DNA of 42,015 nt from DATBAK01 sp036787815 (GTDB lineage: Bacteria > Actinomycetota > Acidimicrobiia > IMCC26256 > PALSA-610), in assembly GCA_036787815.1 (NCBI GenBank), contig DAIQOP010000003.1:1-42015 (forward strand), read 5' to 3'. Numbering within the stretch: position 1 is the stretch's first letter; each line of letters starts with the position of its first letter. Both the position numbers and the translations under genes were made by a program. Under the pieces are notes generated by a model. The model worked only from the letters and a program-made list of their open reading frames with translations. It searched no databases and was not told the origin of the DNA. Positions 39,092 to 42,015 of the stretch are shown here, piece after piece.

Positions 39092-40735
39092 CTAGAAGTC
39101 GCCCATGCCGCCCATGTCGGGCATGCCACCGCCGGCGCCACCGCCGGCACCCTTGGGCTCGGGCATGTCGGCGACGACGGCCTCGGTGGTGAGGAACAGT
39201 GCCGCGATCGATGCTGCGTTCTGCAGCGCCGAGCGGGTCACCTTGGCGGCGTCGATGACGCCCGCCTTCACGAGGTCTTCGTACTCACCGGTCGCGGCGT
39301 TGAGGCCGTTGGCGCCCTTCAGGCTCCGCACCTTCTCGACGATCACGCCACCCTCCATGCCGGCGTTGACCGCGATCTGCTTGAGCGGCTCCTCGAGCGC
39401 ACGGGCCACCAGACGGGCACCCGTGGCCTCGTCACCGTCGAGCGTCGTGGCGAGCTCGAGCACCTTGGCCTGGGCACGGAGCAGCGCGACGCCGCCACCG
39501 GGCACCACACCTTCCTCGACCGCAGCCTTGGTGGTCTGCACCGCGTCCTCGATGCGGTGCTTCTTCTCCTTGAGCTCCACCTCGGTAGCCGCACCGACCT
39601 TGATGATCGCGACGCCGCCGGCGAGCTTCGCCAGCCGCTCCTGCAGCTTCTCGCGGTCGTAGTCGGAATCGGTGTTGTCGATCTCGGCGCGGATCTGGTT
39701 GATACGACCCTGCACCTCGCTCTTCACACCGGCGCCCTCGACGATCGTCGTCTCGTCCTTGGTGACGACGATCTTGCGGGCCTTGCCGAGCAGCTCGATG
39801 CCCACGTTGTCGAGCTTGAGGCCGACCTCTTCGGAGATGACCTGACCACCGGTGAGGATGGCCATGTCCTGGAGCATCGCCTTGCGGCGCTCACCGAAGC
39901 CGGGAGCCTTGATGGCGACCGACTTGAAGGTGCCGCGGATCTTGTTGACGACGAGCGTGGCGAGCGCCTCGCCCTCGACGTCCTCGGCGATGATGCAGAG
40001 AGGGCGACCCGACTGCATGACCTTCTCGAGGACGGGGAGGATGTCCTTGACCGCCGAGATCTTGCTGCTCACGTAGAGCACGAAGGCGTCGTCGAGGACG
40101 GCTTCCATGCGCTCGGGGTCGGTGACGAAATACGGGGAGATGTAGCCCTTGTCGAAGCGCATGCCCTCGACGAGGTCGAGCTCCATGCCGAAGGTCTGGC
40201 TCTCCTCGACGGTGATGACGCCGTCCTTGCCGACCTTCTCGAGCGACTCGGCGATCATCTGCCCGATCTCCTTGTCGGCGGCCGAGATGGCGGCGACGTT
40301 GGCGATCGCGGAGGGATCGGTCTCGACCTTCTTGGAGGCCGACTTGATCGAGTCGACGGCGACGACGACCGCAGCCTCGATGCCCTTCTTCAAGGTCATC
40401 GGATTGGCACCGGCGGCCACGTTGCGCAGGCCCTCACGGACCATCGCCCACGCCAGCACGGTCGCGGTCGTGGTGCCGTCACCGGCGACGTCGTCGGTCT
40501 TCTTGGCGACTTCCTTGACCAGCTCGGCGCCGATCTTCTCGTACGGGTCCTCGAGGTCGATCTCCTTGGCGATCGACACTCCGTCGTTCGTGATGGTGGG
40601 CGCACCCCACTTCTTCTCGAGCACGACGTTGCGGCCCTTCGGTCCGAGCGTGACCCGGACGGCATCCGCGAGCTTGTTCATACCCGCCTCGAGCGCCCTA
40701 CGGGCATTCTCGCTATAGGCGATCTGCTTCGGCAT
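39092..40735 (-). CDS. groEL: 60 kDa chaperonin GroEL
   Basis: 547 aa, full length. MPKQIAYSENARRALEAGMNKLADAV opens it; VTLGPKGRNVVL and DVAGDGTTTATVLAW hold the nucleotide and catalytic-Asp motifs; SPYFVTDPERM and the apical domain are complete; the end is the Gly-Met tail GGMPDMGGMGDF rather than a His-rich tail, as in the housekeeping-type copy of actinobacteria. groES is not beside it, so this is a stand-alone copy. Two CIRCE operators upstream imply HrcA repression with heat induction. The ATG at 40735 is preceded by a poor Shine-Dalgarno (GGGGG at distance). Confidence 0.98.
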   Translation of the reverse strand: MPKQIAYSENARRALEAGMNKLADAVRVTLGPKGRNVVLEKKWGAPTITNDGVSIAKEIDLEDPYEKIGAELVKEVAKKTDDVAGDGTTTATVLAWAMVREGLRNVAAGANPMTLKKGIEAAVVVAVDSIKSASKKVETDPSAIANVAAISAADKEIGQMIAESLEKVGKDGVITVEESQTFGMELDLVEGMRFDKGYISPYFVTDPERMEAVLDDAFVLYVSSKISAVKDILPVLEKVMQSGRPLCIIAEDVEGEALATLVVNKIRGTFKSVAIKAPGFGERRKAMLQDMAILTGGQVISEEVGLKLDNVGIELLGKARKIVVTKDETTIVEGAGVKSEVQGRINQIRAEIDNTDSDYDREKLQERLAKLAGGVAIIKVGAATEVELKEKKHRIEDAVQTTKAAVEEGVVPGGGVALLRAQAKVLELATTLDGDEATGARLVARALEEPLKQIAVNAGMEGGVIVEKVRSLKGANGLNAATGEYEDLVKAGVIDAAKVTRSALQNAASIAALFLTTEAVVADMPEPKGAGGGAGGGMPDMGGMGDF

Positions 40736-40810
40736 CTTTCGACAACCCCCTGTGGCAGCGGCGGCGCTGCGATCGACGGGTGGGAGGACTGGAGCGGTAG
40801 CACGCAGTCG

Positions 40811-40837
40811 TTAGCACTCAACGGCTGAGAGTGCTAA
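40811..40837. promoter_or_regulatory. CIRCE operator, perfect
   Basis: TTAGCACTC-N9-GAGTGCTAA, an exact match to the HrcA-binding consensus, about 75 bp before the groEL start. Confidence 0.97.
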
Positions 40838-40843
40838 GTCATG

Positions 40844-40870
40844 TTGGCACTCTCGGGGCGAGAGTGCAAG
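40844..40870. promoter_or_regulatory. Second, imperfect CIRCE operator
   Basis: TTGGCACTC-N9-GAGTGCAAG, three mismatches to consensus, starting 6 bp after the first. On the minus strand its TTGCAC may double as the groEL -35. The 303-bp gap 40736-41038 otherwise holds only the promoter of the next gene. Confidence 0.85.
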
Positions 40871-40978
40871 CCGGACGGGGTACCGAGAGACAGGCGCAGC
40901 GAACCGATCGGGCCGCTCGAGCGTCTTGTCTGTCGTGGGGGCACCGAACCGTCGCGGCCACGACCTCGCGACATTTCG

Positions 40979-41007
40979 TTGCCTGGGCCCGGATCACCAC
41001 GTAACGT
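40979..41007 (+). promoter_or_regulatory. Promoter of the neocarzinostatin-like gene
   Basis: TTGCCT (40979-40984) and TAACGT (41002-41007) with a 17-bp spacer, giving a leader of about 25 nt that ends in a GGGGGGAG Shine-Dalgarno. Confidence 0.55.
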
Positions 41008-41038
41008 GACATTCCGACCGATCTTTGGGGGGAGCCAG

Positions 41039-41818
41039 ATGACGGCGATGAGGTTGCGCCGCGTGGCGCTGGGCGCGCTCGCCGCGCTGACGATCAGTAT
41101 CGGCCCGGCAACCGCGGGCTATGCCGGCCAGAACGCGACGCCCGCCGCCGACCCCGTGTTGAGCGCCTCGCCCGACGCCATGCTCGCCGACGGGCAGGCC
41201 GTCACGGTCACCGCCACGGGCTACCCGCTGAACCACTCGCTCGACCTGGTGCAGTGCGTACAAGACCAGGGATGCGACTTCTCGAACCTCCAGGTGCTGT
41301 TCTCCGGCGACACGGGCGGCTACACCACCACCTTCCTCGTCCGGCGCATCATGCGTCTCGACGGTGGCGTGCAGGTCGACTGCGCCGCCCTCCAGAACTG
41401 CATCCTCGTGTCGCTCGACATCACCGACCTGAGCACCGGAGCCCAGACCGGGATCGGCTTCGACCCCAACGCTCCCTTCCAGCCGCCGCTGCGGTTCCGG
41501 ATCGCCCCCGACGCGACGGGTCACGTGCAGGTCGCCAAGGGCGTCGCGCGCATCACGGGAACGGTGCACTGCAACCAACCGGTCGACATCGGCGCCGACA
41601 TGCTCCTCGAGCAGGTGTGGCAGGGGCACATCTTCACGTCCGAGGTGTTCACCGACATCCTGTGCACCCACGACGGCCGGTTCTCGGTCGTCTTCCGGCC
41701 GTTCAACGGGCTCTTCGGTGCCGGCACCGCGAAGGTGCGCATCAGCGCCTTCGGCAACACGACGTCGAGCTACGACCTCCAGAAGCACGCACAGATCACC
41801 CTCGTTCCGGGCAACTAG
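41039..41818 (+). CDS. Secreted protein with neocarzinostatin-like domain
   Basis: 259 aa from ATG 41039. Signal peptide: MRLRRVALGALAALTISIG, with cleavage near AGYAGQ (about 27-32). LSASPDAMLADGQAVTVTATGYP, SLDLVQCVQDQGCDFS and VDCAALQNCILVSLDI match the immunoglobulin-like neocarzinostatin family (enediyne apoprotein fold), with its paired Cys (QC..QGC and DCAALQNC). In non-producers these proteins are secreted binding proteins of unknown ligand; no enediyne genes are seen here. A second half (about 165-259, with CNQPVDIGADMLLEQVWQG) is a further beta domain. The next gene, also secreted, starts 14 nt later and is probably co-transcribed. Confidence 0.82.
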   Translation: MTAMRLRRVALGALAALTISIGPATAGYAGQNATPAADPVLSASPDAMLADGQAVTVTATGYPLNHSLDLVQCVQDQGCDFSNLQVLFSGDTGGYTTTFLVRRIMRLDGGVQVDCAALQNCILVSLDITDLSTGAQTGIGFDPNAPFQPPLRFRIAPDATGHVQVAKGVARITGTVHCNQPVDIGADMLLEQVWQGHIFTSEVFTDILCTHDGRFSVVFRPFNGLFGAGTAKVRISAFGNTTSSYDLQKHAQITLVPGN

Positions 41819-41832
41819 AAGGAGCAAGACCC

Positions 41833-42015
41833 ATGCGACCGACCCGCCTCATCTCGTGCCTCGCCATCGTCGGCACGCTGGTCGTGGCCGCGGTGCCGGC
41901 CTCGGCCGAAACATGCGCGAGGCCGTGTCCGGCCATCGGCGTGATGATCACCGGCATGAATTCGTCCACGGTCATGATCGTGATGGGTCCGAGGTTGAGC
42001 GCGCGGATACGCGGC
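41833..42015 (+). CDS. Secreted protein, 5' part only
   Basis: 61 codons visible before the right edge. ATG 41833 follows AAGGAG at 8 nt. The signal peptide MRPTRLISCLAIVGTLVVAA ends in PASA, and the mature part starts ETCARPCPAIGVMITGMNSS. Too little is present to assign a family. It follows the neocarzinostatin-like gene by 14 nt. Confidence 0.75.
   Translation, partial: MRPTRLISCLAIVGTLVVAAVPASAETCARPCPAIGVMITGMNSSTVMIVMGPRLSARIRG

Noticed and set aside
39557..40828. 423-aa plus-strand open frame opposite groEL
   Set aside because: Leu/Asp/Glu/Val-biased antisense of a conserved chaperonin, with no domain; no promoter or SD.

Overview
The window is about 42 kb of very GC-rich, densely packed chromosome from an actinobacterium, most likely class Acidimicrobiia. 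Support for this: a SufU-type iron-sulfur operon, an actinobacterial HemQ, ergothioneine genes, DUF1802, a CIRCE-controlled GGM-tailed groEL, secreted proteins carrying GYWLL..DGGVFSFG repeats, and many genes whose start codon lies 6-8 nt after a TAnnnT box (the actinobacterial leaderless pattern). The placement is inferred from gene content. A 100-N gap at 22666-22765, flanked by identical 55-bp copies, shows a draft (probably metagenome) scaffold.

Layout. 1-3711: two divergent secreted proteins (a Tat-exported peptidoglycan amidase and an FG-GAP protein) that share one C-terminal repeat. 3724-15999: a surface-polysaccharide locus. The left arm (minus) has the ABC exporter Wzm/Wzt, a methyltransferase-like protein, three glycosyltransferases and another methyltransferase. 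The right arm (plus) has three GT4 glycosyltransferases and a GDP-deoxymannose reductase-like enzyme. 16034-22008: assorted housekeeping and accessory genes, including a serine-less alpha/beta hydrolase, DUF1802, a frameshifted small gene, a 13-codon ORF with an extended Shine-Dalgarno, an EEP-family enzyme, two acyl-CoA dehydrogenases that look like a catalytic/non-catalytic pair, and a GNAT acetyltransferase. 22047-26528: an MBL hydrolase, then egtB and egtD with a leader and upstream ORF, converging on an EgtE-like PLP enzyme. 26548-29747: a glycogen-debranching-like glycosidase divergent from a GT4 enzyme. 29828-32396: sufC-sufS-sufU behind a strong promoter with a perfect operator palindrome. 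32527-38977: a 58-aa protein, an L,D-transpeptidase, an MBL hydrolase, a macrodomain protein, a DinB protein, a hypothetical, a Nudix hydrolase, a conserved hypothetical, a NIL-domain protein and HemQ. 39092-42015: groEL under two CIRCE operators, a neocarzinostatin-like secreted protein and the start of another secreted protein.

The most unusual signal is in the joints between genes. Besides ordinary 4-nt GTGA/ATGA overlaps, several gaps between co-directional genes are bridged by tiny ORFs chained head to tail by further NTGA overlaps: GT3 to the reductase (three mini-ORFs), HemQ to the NIL gene (two), GT1 to GT2 (one of 27 codons), and an upstream ORF to egtB (one of three codons). The downstream genes lack a convincing Shine-Dalgarno, so a stepwise termination-reinitiation relay is a plausible, testable reading. 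Leaderless-type promoters sit at most transcription-unit heads.
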